A stretch of DNA of 64,000 nt from NCBI RefSeq assembly GCF_012932965.1, contig NZ_JABBXH010000005.1:1-64000 (forward strand), read 5' to 3'. Shown here piece after piece: positions 25,761 to 36,056 of this stretch. Made by a program: the position numbers and the translations under genes. The first letter of the stretch is position 1; every line of letters starts with the position of its first letter. This DNA comes from Thalassotalea algicola. Its GTDB lineage: Bacteria > Pseudomonadota > Gammaproteobacteria > Enterobacterales > Alteromonadaceae. The notes under the pieces are model-generated. The model did no database searches and had not been told where the DNA came from. It saw nothing but the letters and a program-made list of their open reading frames with translations.

Positions 25761-25788
25761 AGAAGCCCAAATATATCAATGGGCTTCT
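25761..25788. terminator. Hairpin between convergent genes
   Basis: AGAAGCCCA and TGGGCTTCT form a perfect 9-bp stem with a 10-base loop, between the oxidoreductase and the convergent binding-protein gene. The T-tract is poor on both sides. Confidence 0.6.
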
Positions 25789-25810
25789 GCATATTACGGT
25801 TGCTAGTAAG

Positions 25811-26218
25811 CTAAAATTTACCCGCTGCTTTAACCGAATCTGTAACAGCGTCATCACTAACATAACCGATGAGGTTAGGGTTTTTGCTAATAAGGTCGAT
25901 AATCTCAGCTTCTGAATCAACACTTCTAGGAGCTTGCCCTTTACCTGTAAATACTCGTTTAGACCAATAAGCTTTGTATTTTGCTTCAGGTTTACCAACG
26001 ACTGCTTTTAAAAAGCTAGCTCTAGATGCGCCATCTTTTAACTCGATAGGAATAGCTTGAGAGCCACCAGGGAATTTTGTGCTTTTCCCTAGAAATATTT
26101 TTTTTACTACCTTTTTGTCTAATGCGTCAGCATTAGAAGGGTGTACTATTACAGTAACTGCTTGACTAGTAAATGCTATTAAGCCAGAGAATAGCAAAAC
26201 AAACTTAATTATTTTCAT
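25811..26218 (-). CDS. Small phosphate-binding-like periplasmic protein (PstS-like, single lobe)
   Basis: A 135-residue exported protein with a signal peptide (about 1-20, ending TSQA). The mature part resembles a piece of the PBP-like/PstS fold: VIVHPSNADALDKKVVKKIFLGK, a central SRASFLKAVVGK block, and LISKNPNLIGYVSDDAV near the C-terminus. It is under half the length of true PstS, so it is a single-lobe relative rather than a full transporter component. No ABC permease or ATPase is nearby. It is last in a probable operon after a chemoreceptor and a porin, 12 bases from the porin. Confidence 0.78.
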   Translation of the reverse strand: MKIIKFVLLFSGLIAFTSQAVTVIVHPSNADALDKKVVKKIFLGKSTKFPGGSQAIPIELKDGASRASFLKAVVGKPEAKYKAYWSKRVFTGKGQAPRSVDSEAEIIDLISKNPNLIGYVSDDAVTDSVKAAGKF

Positions 26219-26230
26219 CAGATATTCCCC

Positions 26231-27418
26231 TTAAAAAACTACATCAATGCCAGCAGAAACTATGGTGTAATCGCCAATGTCTGCTCGCGTATTTTCACCG
26301 CTAAAATAATCTAGCTTAAAAGCGGCACTCGGATGAAAGTCATATCGCAAGGATATACCAGAACCTTCAAACTCAACTGCGCCCAATGCGTCAACTATTC
26401 CGCGTCCTGTCGCTTGCAATACAGGATGCTGCACGTTATCTAAAAAGTCATATTCAATATCTTGTGTTTGCTCTTCTGTATGAATGGTCACTACGTAGTC
26501 ACCAAAACGATAACCAAAAGCGATATACCATGCTTCATTAGGAGCATCTGCTGCGTCATCGACTGCGTAATTGGCATATTCAAAATCGACAATGAAATTA
26601 TTGTAGTCAAAGCCAAAACCGCTAAACCAATATAGGCCATCTTTTTCATGCCATGCTAATGAGCTAGTAAGTTCGTTGATATCACTTGATGTAGCCCCTA
26701 ATGATGTAGCTAAATCAATGCCAGGCTGTGCAAAAGGAAAAATAACACCCTGATCTAAACCTGTTGCATTCATTTCTGTGATAAAAGCGCCAGCAAAAAC
26801 TTTCCACCAATCACCTGATAAAGTTGCATTAAATGAAAAAATATTGTCTAGCCCTAAAGGTACATCTCCTCCTGCAGCTGCAAGAAATACGGTTCCCTCC
26901 CAATTACCGTAGGAGAGTTTGGTATCTAATGTATAGTCACCATCAGCGAGTTCGAATTGGCTATTTAGCGATATTCCTTCCATTGTTGCAAAATCAAAGC
27001 CGCTATAAACCGCAACTGGTAAACGAGAAAAATTATGAGCATAACCAACTTTTTCGTATTCAGATTGATGGAATATGGGGTTTGCTAGTTTTCCTGCATT
27101 AATTTGGTGGGTGTCATCTAATTGATAGCTGACATAAGCCCAACGTGCTTCGATATCAAAATCATCTCGTCCTTCAGCAAACATTTGTACAGTTGCTGAG
27201 AGGCCTTCGCCTAAATCGGCTCGTGCTTGCAGAGCAAATAGCGACTCTCCTTTGAAGGTGATATCACCTTCATCAAGGTAGGAGAATGGCGCGGAACCAT
27301 TATCAGATTCAGAGTAGGTTGCCCTGACTGAACCGAAACCATTGAATTGTATTTCCGCCACAGCGTATGGCGTAACTAGCACCGACAGCGCTAATAGCTT
27401 GAGGTAAGGTTTTTTCAT
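26231..27418 (-). CDS. Outer membrane porin
   Basis: A 395-residue beta-barrel protein. The signal peptide is about residues 1-21 (ending AVAE). The rest shows alternating amphipathic strands, aromatic girdles and a terminal Phe (VSAGIDVVF), the outer-membrane sorting signal. GLSATVQMFAEGRDDFDIEARWAYVSY is typical of general or phosphate-class porins of marine gammaproteobacteria. The substrate is unknown, though the neighbouring PstS-like protein hints at an anion. It lies between the chemoreceptor and the binding protein on the same strand. Confidence 0.85.
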   Translation of the reverse strand: MKKPYLKLLALSVLVTPYAVAEIQFNGFGSVRATYSESDNGSAPFSYLDEGDITFKGESLFALQARADLGEGLSATVQMFAEGRDDFDIEARWAYVSYQLDDTHQINAGKLANPIFHQSEYEKVGYAHNFSRLPVAVYSGFDFATMEGISLNSQFELADGDYTLDTKLSYGNWEGTVFLAAAGGDVPLGLDNIFSFNATLSGDWWKVFAGAFITEMNATGLDQGVIFPFAQPGIDLATSLGATSSDINELTSSLAWHEKDGLYWFSGFGFDYNNFIVDFEYANYAVDDAADAPNEAWYIAFGYRFGDYVVTIHTEEQTQDIEYDFLDNVQHPVLQATGRGIVDALGAVEFEGSGISLRYDFHPSAAFKLDYFSGENTRADIGDYTIVSAGIDVVF

Positions 27419-27495
27419 ATCAAGAGACCCTCGTGTGTTTTTATGTAGCCCGTTAAAAATCGATACTACTTATTTTCTAACTCTTAACGAAAATT

Positions 27496-29115
27496 CTAAA
27501 CTTTGAACCCTTTTGCAATAACCTCAAGATCGTGCGCTAAGTGGGCCAAATCGCCACTAACCGCGGCGAGCTCTTGTGAGGCTATATGTGTTTGCTCTGT
27601 ACTGTTACTTATTTCATCAACATGAGTAACAATTTGATGTGTTGCTTGTGTTTGTTCTTCTGTAGCTTGTGCAATATTGCCGGTCATATCGTTAATTTGG
27701 GCAACAGATGACGTTATTTCTGTTAAAGATTCACCCGCCTTACTTACCTGCTCAACACTGCTTTCAGCAAGGTTTCTACCGTTACTCATTGCGGCAACTG
27801 CTTTTCGCGCAGCTTGTTGTAATTTTTCAATGGTTGTTTGGATTTCAATTGTGGAATCTTGTGTACGTGAGGCCAGTGTTCTCACCTCATCTGCAACAAC
27901 AGCAAACCCTCTTCCTTGTTCACCTGCTCGCGCTGCTTCGATTGCGGCGTTTAAAGCAAGCAAGTTCGTTTGCTCTGCAATACCGCGTATTACATCCAGT
28001 ATCACGCCAACTTGATTGGCATCGTTATCTAAATGATCAATTACGTCTGAAGAGTCTTCGACAGTTTTCGCTAGTTGATGAATTGTATCGACTGTCTTTG
28101 AGACGACTTCTTCACCTTGTGTTGAAACGGTACTCGTTTGCATAGCCGCTTCTGCGGCTAAAGATGCACTATCAGCGACGCTTTGAACACTGTGGCTTAA
28201 ATTGTCAACAGCCGTTTTAGTATTTTGCGTACCGTCTTGTTGGATTTGTGTAATATTATTCGTTTCTTCAGCGTTAGAGCTAACGGAGTTAGCCATGTCA
28301 GATAACGGCAGGGCAATCTCAACAACTTGTTTGATTGTAATTTGCAGCTTTTCAATAAAAAGGTTGAAGCAATTAACCAGTTCGCCAATTTCATCTTGAG
28401 ATTTAGAATTTAATCTAACCGTTAAATCACCTTCACCTTGAGCTATGTCTTTCAAAGACCCAATAACACTAGAAAGCGACTGCTTAATTTCAGTAATAAT
28501 TGGTACTGCGGTACCAAATAACAGGGTTATAGTGATGGCACCCATAATATATCCAATAGTGACAATGGTCTCTGCAGAGTCATTTGCATCTACTATCGCC
28601 TGTTCAAATTCCGTTACTCGAGCCTTATTAAATTGTTCTACGGTGCCTTTTACTTTTTCAAACGCGTCATTCATCGCTTTACCCATCGCGGGTAATTTTT
28701 CAAAATCTATGGTTTCTTCAACCATACCGAGAGATAGCGTTCTTGCTTGTTGATAGTAGTCATCAAATTCTGAAAGCATTTGACGTTGTGCAGAAGCAAA
28801 CTGTGTATCAGTTGCACCTATATTAGAAATGGTTTGTTTTACTGTTTCTGATAGTTCATCTGCAGTTTCAATGCTTTCTTCATCACCTGTAGTGACCGCA
28901 CTGTTAAGTAATTCTGAAACGCGGACAATATCGACTGATGCTGATTTAGATAATTGAACTACCGGAAACTGCAGATCTTTTGCGCTAGATAAAAGCGCGA
29001 CATTGCCATTGGCGCTAATGGTTGAAAGAGCCAGATATACAATAAAACTTATCGTACCAATGATTGGGATTAGATAAATCTTTTGAGAAATAGTTAGGCG
29101 ATAAAGCAAGTTCAT
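27496..29115 (-). CDS. Methyl-accepting chemotaxis protein (operon with porin)
   Basis: A 539-residue chemoreceptor. The first membrane helix is about 13-32, a periplasmic four-helix-type sensor region runs about 35-185, the second helix about 186-207, then HAMP and the cytoplasmic signalling domain. The hairpin tip [37 protein letters not shown] is canonical and should bind CheA/CheW. No C-terminal CheR-docking pentapeptide is visible. The start at 29115 is chosen because GGGAG precedes it and the helix starts at once. It is upstream of a porin and a PstS-like protein on the same strand (gaps 77 and 12 bases), so ligand and transport may be linked. Confidence 0.9.
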   Translation of the reverse strand: MNLLYRLTISQKIYLIPIIGTISFIVYLALSTISANGNVALLSSAKDLQFPVVQLSKSASVDIVRVSELLNSAVTTGDEESIETADELSETVKQTISNIGATDTQFASAQRQMLSEFDDYYQQARTLSLGMVEETIDFEKLPAMGKAMNDAFEKVKGTVEQFNKARVTEFEQAIVDANDSAETIVTIGYIMGAITITLLFGTAVPIITEIKQSLSSVIGSLKDIAQGEGDLTVRLNSKSQDEIGELVNCFNLFIEKLQITIKQVVEIALPLSDMANSVSSNAEETNNITQIQQDGTQNTKTAVDNLSHSVQSVADSASLAAEAAMQTSTVSTQGEEVVSKTVDTIHQLAKTVEDSSDVIDHLDNDANQVGVILDVIRGIAEQTNLLALNAAIEAARAGEQGRGFAVVADEVRTLASRTQDSTIEIQTTIEKLQQAARKAVAAMSNGRNLAESSVEQVSKAGESLTEITSSVAQINDMTGNIAQATEEQTQATHQIVTHVDEISNSTEQTHIASQELAAVSGDLAHLAHDLEVIAKGFKV

Positions 29116-29450
29116 ATATTTTTTTCTCCCACCATCAATAATTAAAATGTAGAACAAAAAGAACTGATTGCACAAAAAATAGTCGAATAAAATTTTAAAC
29201 AGCTATGTTTAGATTGTTATAAAAACACATTTTCCACGGTAATAAGTAAATGACAGCGTTGTCATTTGTGTTGGTAGGTGTTATGTTGTTGTACTCGTTT
29301 GGTTATAAGCATAATGTTAATTAAACAATGAAACTGTATAAGACAAATTAATAAAACCAGATACACTGGTAGATAAGCATTAAATAATAATTAGAGCCCT
29401 TGAAATAAAGGGGTTCAATAACATACATACAATTGTATTAGAGTGGGAAG
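29116..29450. promoter_or_regulatory. Divergent promoter region, chemoreceptor operon / acs
   Basis: A 335-base gene-free AT-rich stretch between divergent genes. ATACAATTGTAT, a perfect 12-bp palindrome, lies at 29427-29438, 12 bases before the acs start. No clear sigma28 or sigma70 promoter was recognised by eye for the chemoreceptor. Confidence 0.4.
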
Positions 29451-31394
29451 ATGAACGAATTACAAAAACTGTACCCTGTAAAGGAGCAGGCCAAAGCTAT
29501 TACACATATTGATAGCGAAACTTACGAAAAGCTTTATCAGCAATCAATTGATCAACCTGAACAATTTTGGGCAGAGCAAGCCGAAAAATTTATCGACTGG
29601 GTGAAACCATGGGATGAAGTTACATCAGTTGACTACAAAAAAGCAGAAATATCATGGTTTAAAGGTGCTCAGCTTAACGTCAGTTACAATTGTATTGATC
29701 GTCATTTGGCTACTAAGGCCAATGAAACTGCCATTATTTTCGAAGGTGATGAACCAACGGATGACACACGTATAAGTTATCAAGAGCTGCACGATAATGT
29801 TTGTCGCATGGCAAACTTATTAAAAGATCGTGGTGTGAAAAAGGGTGATAACGTTTGTATTTATATGCCGATGATCCCTGAAGTTGGCTATGCAATGTTG
29901 GCATGTGCACGAATTGGTGCAGTTCACTCTGTTGTATTTGGCGGCTTTTCTACAGAGTCTATTAAGGCACGTGTACTTGATGCTGATTGTCAGGTAGTGA
30001 TTACGGCAGATGCAAGTGTTCGAGGGGGCCGACACATTCCATTAAAGGCAAATGTTGATGCTGCTGTAGCTGACTGCAAAGATGTACATACTGTCGTCAT
30101 GGTAGAGCGCACAGGTGCCTCCGTAAATTGGAATAATGAAAGAGACGTTAACTACAACCAAGTTATCGATACCTATCCTGCTATTTGCCAGCCAGAAATT
30201 ATGGATGCTGAAGATCCATTGTTTATTTTGTACACCTCAGGGTCTACCGGTAAACCCAAAGGTGTATTACATACTTGTGGTGGCTATATCCTATACGCTG
30301 CGATGACTCATAAGTATGTATTTGACTATCAAGAAGGTGAAGTTTACTGGTGTACTGCGGATGCTGGTTGGATAACGGGGCATTCTTATATTTTCTATGG
30401 CCCACTGGCAAATGGAGCGACAACTTTAGTATTTGAGGGTGTTCCTACTTACCCTGATGCTGGACGATTTTGGCAAGTATGTGAAAAACACAAAGTAAAT
30501 ATTTTCTATACTGCACCAACGGCCATTCGTGCCTTAATGAGTTTAGGTGATGAGCTAGTTGAAAAATATGATCGTTCAAGTATTCGTTTACTTGGTACTG
30601 TAGGTGAACCGATTAACCCTGAAGCGTGGCACTGGTATTATGAAATTGTTGGACAAAGTCGATGCTCAGTAGTTGATACTTGGTGGCAAACGGAAACAGG
30701 CGGTATTTTAATTACTTCGCTACCAGGCGCTGTGGATATGAAGCCTGGTGCTGCAGGTAAGCCTTTCTTTGGGGTTAAACCTGCGATATTAAGTAAAGAA
30801 GGTGAATTGCTTGAAGGTAAAACTCGTGGACGACTTGTGATGACAGGTTCTTGGCCTGGACAAATGCGTACCGTCTATGGTGATCATCAGCGATTCTACG
30901 ACACATACTTTAGCCAATACCCAGGTAATTACTTTACTGGCGACGGTGCGAAGCGCGATGAAGATGATTTTTATTGGATTACTGGACGTATCGATGATGT
31001 ATTAAATGTCTCAGGTCATCGCTTAGGCACTGCGGAGATTGAAAGTGCGCTTGTGCTTCACCCAGCAATTGCAGAAGCCGCAGTCGTTGGTTATCCGCAT
31101 GAAATTAAAGGACAGGGCATATATTGTTATATCACTTTAATGTGTAGCTCTCATGAGTCTGATGAGTTGATCCCAGAACTTCAAGAGTTTGTAGCGAAAG
31201 AATTAGGGCGTTTTGCTAAACCAGATTATATTCAATATGCGCCAGGTTTACCTAAAACTCGTTCAGGTAAAATTATGCGTAGAATATTACGTAAGATTGC
31301 TGAAAATGAATTGGAAAACTTAGGCGATACGTCAACGTTAGCCGACCCTAGTGTCGTAGAACATTTAATTGAAAATCGTATTATTCACGAATAA
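29451..31394 (+). CDS. acs: Acetyl-CoA synthetase
   Basis: A 647-residue AMP-forming acetate-CoA ligase. Motifs: the ANL phosphate loop [22 protein letters not shown] with the acetate-pocket Trp, [36 protein letters not shown], and C-terminal TRSGKIMRR with Lys607, the residue acetylated in the Salmonella enzyme. It lets the cell grow on or scavenge acetate. The length is normal. The start follows GGGAAG. A strong terminator follows, so it is monocistronic; the usual Alteromonadales neighbours for acetate regulation are not here. Confidence 0.97.
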   Translation: MNELQKLYPVKEQAKAITHIDSETYEKLYQQSIDQPEQFWAEQAEKFIDWVKPWDEVTSVDYKKAEISWFKGAQLNVSYNCIDRHLATKANETAIIFEGDEPTDDTRISYQELHDNVCRMANLLKDRGVKKGDNVCIYMPMIPEVGYAMLACARIGAVHSVVFGGFSTESIKARVLDADCQVVITADASVRGGRHIPLKANVDAAVADCKDVHTVVMVERTGASVNWNNERDVNYNQVIDTYPAICQPEIMDAEDPLFILYTSGSTGKPKGVLHTCGGYILYAAMTHKYVFDYQEGEVYWCTADAGWITGHSYIFYGPLANGATTLVFEGVPTYPDAGRFWQVCEKHKVNIFYTAPTAIRALMSLGDELVEKYDRSSIRLLGTVGEPINPEAWHWYYEIVGQSRCSVVDTWWQTETGGILITSLPGAVDMKPGAAGKPFFGVKPAILSKEGELLEGKTRGRLVMTGSWPGQMRTVYGDHQRFYDTYFSQYPGNYFTGDGAKRDEDDFYWITGRIDDVLNVSGHRLGTAEIESALVLHPAIAEAAVVGYPHEIKGQGIYCYITLMCSSHESDELIPELQEFVAKELGRFAKPDYIQYAPGLPKTRSGKIMRRILRKIAENELENLGDTSTLADPSVVEHLIENRIIHE

Positions 31395-31415
31395 CCTTTT
31401 GTTAACCTGAGTTTT

Positions 31416-31441
31416 AAAAGGCGCTTTATAGCGCCTTTTTT
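31416..31441. terminator. Bidirectional terminator, acs / CpcT-like gene
   Basis: AAAAGGCGCT, short loop, AGCGCCTTTTTT, flanked by A and T runs, between convergent genes. Confidence 0.9.
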
Positions 31442-31443
31442 AT

Positions 31444-32436
31444 TTAGATTTGGTGACAGCTTGTTTGCATCCATCTTAAATTAATACCTAAACGTGTGGC
31501 GTCAGCATTAGCCCACGTATACGATAACGCCTTTTTATAGCTTTTCTTTGCAACTTGACTATTTTCATGGACAAAAATTTCTATAACATCAGGTCGATTT
31601 CCCGCTGGGAAAATCGTTTCTTTTAAACGAATAAAGTAGCTTTTAGGTTGTGTTTCTGTCGTCGTGAATTCAGCGATATCTCCTTGATTATGTAACATTA
31701 TATTAGGGTGGAAATCCCATTTAGCTTCTCCGTTGTCTTTAAATTTGTCAGTCTTAAATGCCGCCCAACATTTAAATTGTCTAGCGCGGGTTAGTTGATA
31801 ATAGTCATAATCTTTTCGACCAAAGCGCATATTGCCTTGTTCGTCATAACCCGCTTCTAGATGCCAGTAGCCTTGCTCGCTAATAACGAAGTTACCACCA
31901 ATAAATACTTTTCCACCATGCTTAGAAACTACTTGGCAGGTATGTCGATCTATTTTTCCAACAAAGCTTTTACCTAGTTGTTGGTATCGTGCTTGGCAGT
32001 GTTTACCAAGTGAAGTTAGTGACTTTACAGCAAGACTAGATTGGTTCTCAATAACATCAAAATCATTAGCTACTTTAAATTGCTCAACTACTATTTCGTT
32101 ACTTTGATAATCAGGCTTGGCTATTGCTATTGTTTTTCGATAAACAGGCTTGTCTTTTCCACCAGTGTGAGTTTGCTCAAAATAGACGTATTCTCCAAGC
32201 TGTGGCGCATTGAGCTTAGTGACTTTTTTATACAGGCGATGGTGTTTATCTTCCGGGATTGCACCTTTTGGAAGAAAGCCGTTAGTTTCGAAATTTACTT
32301 GGTTATAGTTATCAAATTCGCCTTGGACAAGTCGATCAAATTGAGTCAACAACTTGTCCGCTGGCAGTTCACTTGCAACCATTTGATGACTAATTAACCC
32401 TAAAAAAAATATTCCTAAAACTTTGAGTTTTTTCAT
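31444..32436 (-). CDS. CpcT/CpeT-like (DUF1001) exported protein
   Basis: A 330-residue protein with a signal peptide (about 1-22, ending MVAS). It matches the CpcT/CpeT bilin-lyase fold family by pattern: LLTQFDRLVQGEFDNYNQ, HHRLYKKVTKLNAPQLGEYVYFEQTHTGG, VFIGGNFVISEQGYWHLEAGYDEQGN and the RARQFKCW segment. In cyanobacteria these proteins attach bilins to phycobiliproteins; here there is no sign of phycobiliproteins and the protein is exported, so that reaction is unlikely and the true role is unknown. It is convergent with acs and divergent from nrdR. Confidence 0.7.
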   Translation of the reverse strand: MKKLKVLGIFFLGLISHQMVASELPADKLLTQFDRLVQGEFDNYNQVNFETNGFLPKGAIPEDKHHRLYKKVTKLNAPQLGEYVYFEQTHTGGKDKPVYRKTIAIAKPDYQSNEIVVEQFKVANDFDVIENQSSLAVKSLTSLGKHCQARYQQLGKSFVGKIDRHTCQVVSKHGGKVFIGGNFVISEQGYWHLEAGYDEQGNMRFGRKDYDYYQLTRARQFKCWAAFKTDKFKDNGEAKWDFHPNIMLHNQGDIAEFTTTETQPKSYFIRLKETIFPAGNRPDVIEIFVHENSQVAKKSYKKALSYTWANADATRLGINLRWMQTSCHQI

Positions 32437-32599
32437 GCTAGTACGCTTATTAGAATTATCAGCTTTTCACCTTAGCGCAAATACAAATACACCGAGTTTG
32501 ATATTTAGCAAAGGTGTATGAATTTTGTTCTGTTGTTTGAGGTTTATGTCACTGTTATTCTGGCTAAAAAAATAACTGATATAGCTTTCGCTTAACTGC

Positions 32600-32627
32600 T
32601 TGTTTTAGATTAAAATAGCGATAACAT
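32600..32627 (+). promoter_or_regulatory. Possible sigma70 promoter of nrdR-rib operon
   Basis: TTGTTT (32600-32605), 16-base spacer and TAACAT (32622-32627), 21 bases before the nrdR ATG. A fair match in the expected place; found by eye only. Confidence 0.4.
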
Positions 32628-32648
32628 ACTAACTATTTGGGTACGTAC

Positions 32649-33104
32649 ATGTATTGCCCGTTTTGTACTGCAACAGACACTAAAGTTATTGACTCACGTC
32701 TTGTCGCTGACGGCCACCAAATTCGTCGTCGTCGTGAATGTGTTGAATGTCATGAACGTTTTACGACTTTTGAGACCGCAGAACTTGTCATGCCACGCAT
32801 TGTTAAACGTGATGGTTCACGTGAACCTTTTAACGAAGAAAAAATGCGTAGTGGATTACAGCGTGCGTTGGAAAAACGTCCTGTTGGTGTTGAACAAGTA
32901 GAGCTGTCTATCAATAAATTGAAATCTGAACTTCGTGCTACTGGTGAACGTGAAGTGTCATCGGAAATGTTAGGTAATTTAATTATGGAGCAACTAAAAG
33001 AGCTCGATAAAGTAGCCTATGTTCGATTTGCTTCGGTGTATCGTTCTTTTGAAGATATTCGAGAATTTGGTGAAGAAATTGCTCGATTAGGTGATGAAAA
33101 ATAG
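32649..33104 (+). CDS. nrdR: Transcriptional repressor NrdR
   Basis: A 151-residue repressor of ribonucleotide reductase genes. The N-terminal zinc ribbon has Cys3, Cys6, Cys31 and Cys34 (MYCPFC ... [15 protein letters not shown]) and the rest is an ATP-cone that senses ATP/dATP ([24 protein letters not shown]). The start at 32649 gives the family-typical MYCPFC; an in-frame TTG upstream is rejected. First gene of the nrdR-ribD-ribE-ribBX cluster, as in most gammaproteobacteria. Confidence 0.97.
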   Translation: MYCPFCTATDTKVIDSRLVADGHQIRRRRECVECHERFTTFETAELVMPRIVKRDGSREPFNEEKMRSGLQRALEKRPVGVEQVELSINKLKSELRATGEREVSSEMLGNLIMEQLKELDKVAYVRFASVYRSFEDIREFGEEIARLGDEK

Positions 33105-33105
33105 C

Positions 33106-34230
33106 ATGAGCTTTACGATTGATGATCATCGCTTTATGGCTAGAGCAATATCTCTGGCTAAAAAAGGTCATTACACTACTTCGCCTAATCCTAGAGTAGG
33201 ATGCGTTATTGTCAACAATGGTAAAATTGTTGGCGAGGGTTTTCATCAAAAGGCGGGGGAACCACATGCCGAAGTTTATGCTTTGCGCGCAGCAGCGAAA
33301 CAAGCTGAAGGTGCAACTGCGTATGTAACGCTTGAGCCTTGCAGTCATTTTGGTCGCACGCCTCCTTGTGCTAAAGGCTTAATTGAAGCAAAAGTCAGTA
33401 AAGTGATTGCGGCAATGGTTGACCCCAATCCAAAAGTTGCTGGTTCAGGTCTAAATATGCTTAATGAGGCTGGAATTGAAACTGCTTCTGGCCTGCTTGA
33501 AACTGACGCTAAATTGCTAAACCTAGGCTTTATTTCGTTAATGGAACGAAAACGTCCATATGTTCGCTGTAAATTAGCCGCTAGTATTGATGGTCAAACG
33601 GCAATGGCAAGTGGTGAAAGTCAATGGATTACTTCTTCAAAAGCTAGGCAAGACGTCCAGCGCTTGCGAGCACAAAGTTGTGCGGTGATTTCTGGGGCGA
33701 GTTCGGTGATTAGCGATAATGCTAAGATGACAGTTAGGCAAGCGGAACTGGGCTCGCTCAATAAGCAGTATTCGGAAAGTGAAATAAGGCAACCTGTAAG
33801 AATTATTGTCGACAGCCAAGATCGCTTAACACCTGATTTAGCTCTATTTGAGCACCCCAGCTCAATAATAATTGTTAATACAGGGATTGAAACTCGCCAT
33901 CAGTGGCCTCATTTTGTCAAACATATCCAAGTTAAGGCGCAAAATAATAAGGTAGATTTAGCCTCTTTATTATCTGTGCTCGCAGAGCTAGGTTTGAATG
34001 ACGTGTTGATCGAAACCGGAGAAACATTGGCTGGTGCCTTTATCGAGCAAAACTTGGTGGATGAGCTTATTATTTATCAAGCGCCTAAATTAATGGGCGC
34101 AGAAAATAAAGGCTTGGTTAAGATGCCGGCAATTACACAGCTGTCACAAGCGAAGTCGTTTAAATTTAAAGAAGTTACTATGGTCGGCGATGACTTAAAA
34201 ATAGTCGCAAACTTAGAAGAGAGTCATTAA
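33106..34230 (+). CDS. ribD: Bifunctional riboflavin deaminase/reductase RibD
   Basis: A 374-residue enzyme for steps 2 and 3 of riboflavin synthesis. The N-terminal deaminase domain carries the zinc site GEPHAEVYAL and LEPCSHFGRTPPCAKGLIEA; the C-terminal reductase domain has RCKLAASIDGQTAMASGESQWITS and an NDVLIETGETLAGAF segment. The start at 33106, one base after the nrdR stop, is preferred; GTG 33091 or ATG 33094 would overlap nrdR. Its stop overlaps the ribE start by one base (TAATG). Confidence 0.95.
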   Translation: MSFTIDDHRFMARAISLAKKGHYTTSPNPRVGCVIVNNGKIVGEGFHQKAGEPHAEVYALRAAAKQAEGATAYVTLEPCSHFGRTPPCAKGLIEAKVSKVIAAMVDPNPKVAGSGLNMLNEAGIETASGLLETDAKLLNLGFISLMERKRPYVRCKLAASIDGQTAMASGESQWITSSKARQDVQRLRAQSCAVISGASSVISDNAKMTVRQAELGSLNKQYSESEIRQPVRIIVDSQDRLTPDLALFEHPSSIIIVNTGIETRHQWPHFVKHIQVKAQNNKVDLASLLSVLAELGLNDVLIETGETLAGAFIEQNLVDELIIYQAPKLMGAENKGLVKMPAITQLSQAKSFKFKEVTMVGDDLKIVANLEESH

Positions 34231-34886
34231 TGTTTACAGGTATAATTGAAGCTGTAGGTTCAATAAAAGCGATTAATATCAATGCTGACGGCGCTCGTAT
34301 TACAGTCAATGTTGGCGCGCTAGATATGAGTGATGTAAAACTTGGAGATTCTATTGCCACAAATGGTATTTGCCTCACTGTAGTGAGCTTTGATGCTAAC
34401 AGTTATAGCGCAGATGTTTCTACAGAGACCCTTAAGCGTACAGGCTTTGGTAACTATCAAATAGGACAAAAAGTTAACTTAGAAAAAGCGATGTTACCAA
34501 CAACTCGCTTTGGTGGTCATATCGTATCAGGACATGTCGATGCTGTCGCAGAAATTATTGCGATAAATCCATCAGGCAATAGCACAGATTACTGGTTATC
34601 AATGGCTAATGAGGTAGCGCCTTACATTGCTGAGAAAGGTTCAATCACAATAGATGGTGTCAGCTTAACGGTAAATAGCTTAGAGCAAGGTAAGTTTAGA
34701 TTAACCATTGTCCCCCATACCGCAGAACAAACCATTATTACCCAATATCAAACGGGTAGTAAGGTCAATATTGAAGTTGATGTAATGGCCCGTTATATCG
34801 AACGCTTATTAACTAAAGGGCAAGCAACTGAACAATCTTCAGGTGTTACTCAAGAGCTGCTAGCACGCAGCGGTTTTATTAGATAA
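34230..34886 (+). CDS. ribE: Riboflavin synthase alpha subunit
   Basis: A 218-residue enzyme that converts two 6,7-dimethyl-8-ribityllumazine molecules to riboflavin. It has two repeated lumazine-binding halves, each with [10 protein letters not shown]-like and GHIVSGHVD-like elements ([39 protein letters not shown]). The start is coupled to ribD by a one-base overlap. It needs lumazine synthase (ribH), which is not in this window. Confidence 0.96.
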   Translation: MFTGIIEAVGSIKAININADGARITVNVGALDMSDVKLGDSIATNGICLTVVSFDANSYSADVSTETLKRTGFGNYQIGQKVNLEKAMLPTTRFGGHIVSGHVDAVAEIIAINPSGNSTDYWLSMANEVAPYIAEKGSITIDGVSLTVNSLEQGKFRLTIVPHTAEQTIITQYQTGSKVNIEVDVMARYIERLLTKGQATEQSSGVTQELLARSGFIR

Positions 34887-34896
34887 AGAGGCAGTC

Positions 34897-36006
34897 ATGC
34901 AATTAAACACGCCACAAGAAATTATTGAAGACATCAAGCAAGGCAAAATGGTTATCTTGATGGATGATGAAGATCGTGAAAATGAAGGTGACTTCATTAT
35001 GGCTGCGGAGTTAGTCACACCGGAAGCTATAAATTTTATGGCAACACACGGGCGTGGCTTAATATGTTTACCTATGGCACGTGAACGATGTGAACTATTG
35101 AAGCTACCACTAATGGTTGATAAAAATGATGCGCAATTTACCACTAACTTCACCGTTTCAATTGAAGCTGCTGAAGGCGTAACAACCGGAATTTCTGCTG
35201 CTGATCGTGCGACAACAATTTTAGCTGCGGTTGACAAAAATGCGGATCATAATTCGATTGTACAACCAGGGCACATTTTTCCGTTAATCGCGAAAGATGG
35301 CGGTGTTTTAAATAGAGCAGGGCATACTGAAGCTGGTGTTGATTTAGCGCGTCTAGCAGGCTTAGAGCCCGCTGCAGTTATAGTCGAAATATTAAATGAA
35401 GATGGCACTATGGCTCGTCGACCTGATTTAGAAGTTATAGCTGAAAAGCATGACGTGAAAATGGGGACTATTGCTGATCTAATTGAATACCGCAATGCTA
35501 ATGAAACGACCATAGAGCGTGTTTCACAATGTAAATTACCTACGGCATTTGGTGAATTTGATCTAACCGTATTTAAAGATACTATTGATGGCCAAGCCCA
35601 CTTTGCGTTAACTAAGGGAGAAATTAACCCTGAGCAACCAACGCTTGTCCGTGTTCACCTTGAAAGTACCTTTAGAGACTTATTATTTAGTCAGCGTGAT
35701 AGTGTTAATAAATGGCCGATAGGCAAGGCTTTAGAACGTATTGCAGTAGAAGGCGGCGTGTTAGTGTTATTAGGTAAGCATGAATCACCTAACAGCTTGA
35801 TTGAACAAGTAGAAAAATACGCTAAGCTAGATGCCGGTGAAACGGTTAAAGAAGTGAAACGCCATATCGGTTCTCGTAACGTGGGCGTTGGTTCACAAAT
35901 TTTGGCTAATTTAGGTGTTAGTAAAATGCGCCTATTGAGCTCTCAAACTAAATATCATTCGTTGTCGGGCTTTGGTTTGGAAGTTGTTGAATACCTGCCT
36001 GAATAA
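34897..36006 (+). CDS. ribBX: RibBX: DHBP synthase fused to a degenerate GTP cyclohydrolase II domain
   Basis: A 369-residue protein. Residues 1-200 are a complete 3,4-dihydroxy-2-butanone-4-phosphate synthase with [10 protein letters not shown] (23-32), HGRGLICL and the [16 protein letters not shown] segment. Residues about 205-369 follow the RibA fold, but the zinc Cys block of true RibA (RVHSECLTGD, CDCG) is replaced by [10 protein letters not shown] and FSQRD, so there is no Cys metal site and GTP cyclohydrolase activity is very unlikely. This matches the RibBX variant known from Shewanella and other proteobacteria. A separate ribA should exist elsewhere. It lies 10 bases after ribE and is followed by a terminator. 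Confidence 0.9.
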   Translation: MQLNTPQEIIEDIKQGKMVILMDDEDRENEGDFIMAAELVTPEAINFMATHGRGLICLPMARERCELLKLPLMVDKNDAQFTTNFTVSIEAAEGVTTGISAADRATTILAAVDKNADHNSIVQPGHIFPLIAKDGGVLNRAGHTEAGVDLARLAGLEPAAVIVEILNEDGTMARRPDLEVIAEKHDVKMGTIADLIEYRNANETTIERVSQCKLPTAFGEFDLTVFKDTIDGQAHFALTKGEINPEQPTLVRVHLESTFRDLLFSQRDSVNKWPIGKALERIAVEGGVLVLLGKHESPNSLIEQVEKYAKLDAGETVKEVKRHIGSRNVGVGSQILANLGVSKMRLLSSQTKYHSLSGFGLEVVEYLPE

Positions 36007-36027
36007 ATAGCGATTACTATTATTATC

Positions 36028-36056
36028 AAAAGCCGCCTTCATGGTGGCTTTTTTTT
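36028..36056 (+). terminator. Intrinsic terminator of nrdR-rib operon
   Basis: AAAAGCCGCC, 5-base loop, GGTGGCTTTTTTTT (one G-T pair). Confidence 0.88.

Noticed and set aside
27677-28753. Several plus-strand open frames opposite the chemoreceptor
   Set aside because: They are shadows of the receptor's signalling domain in other frames, without start signals or family matches.
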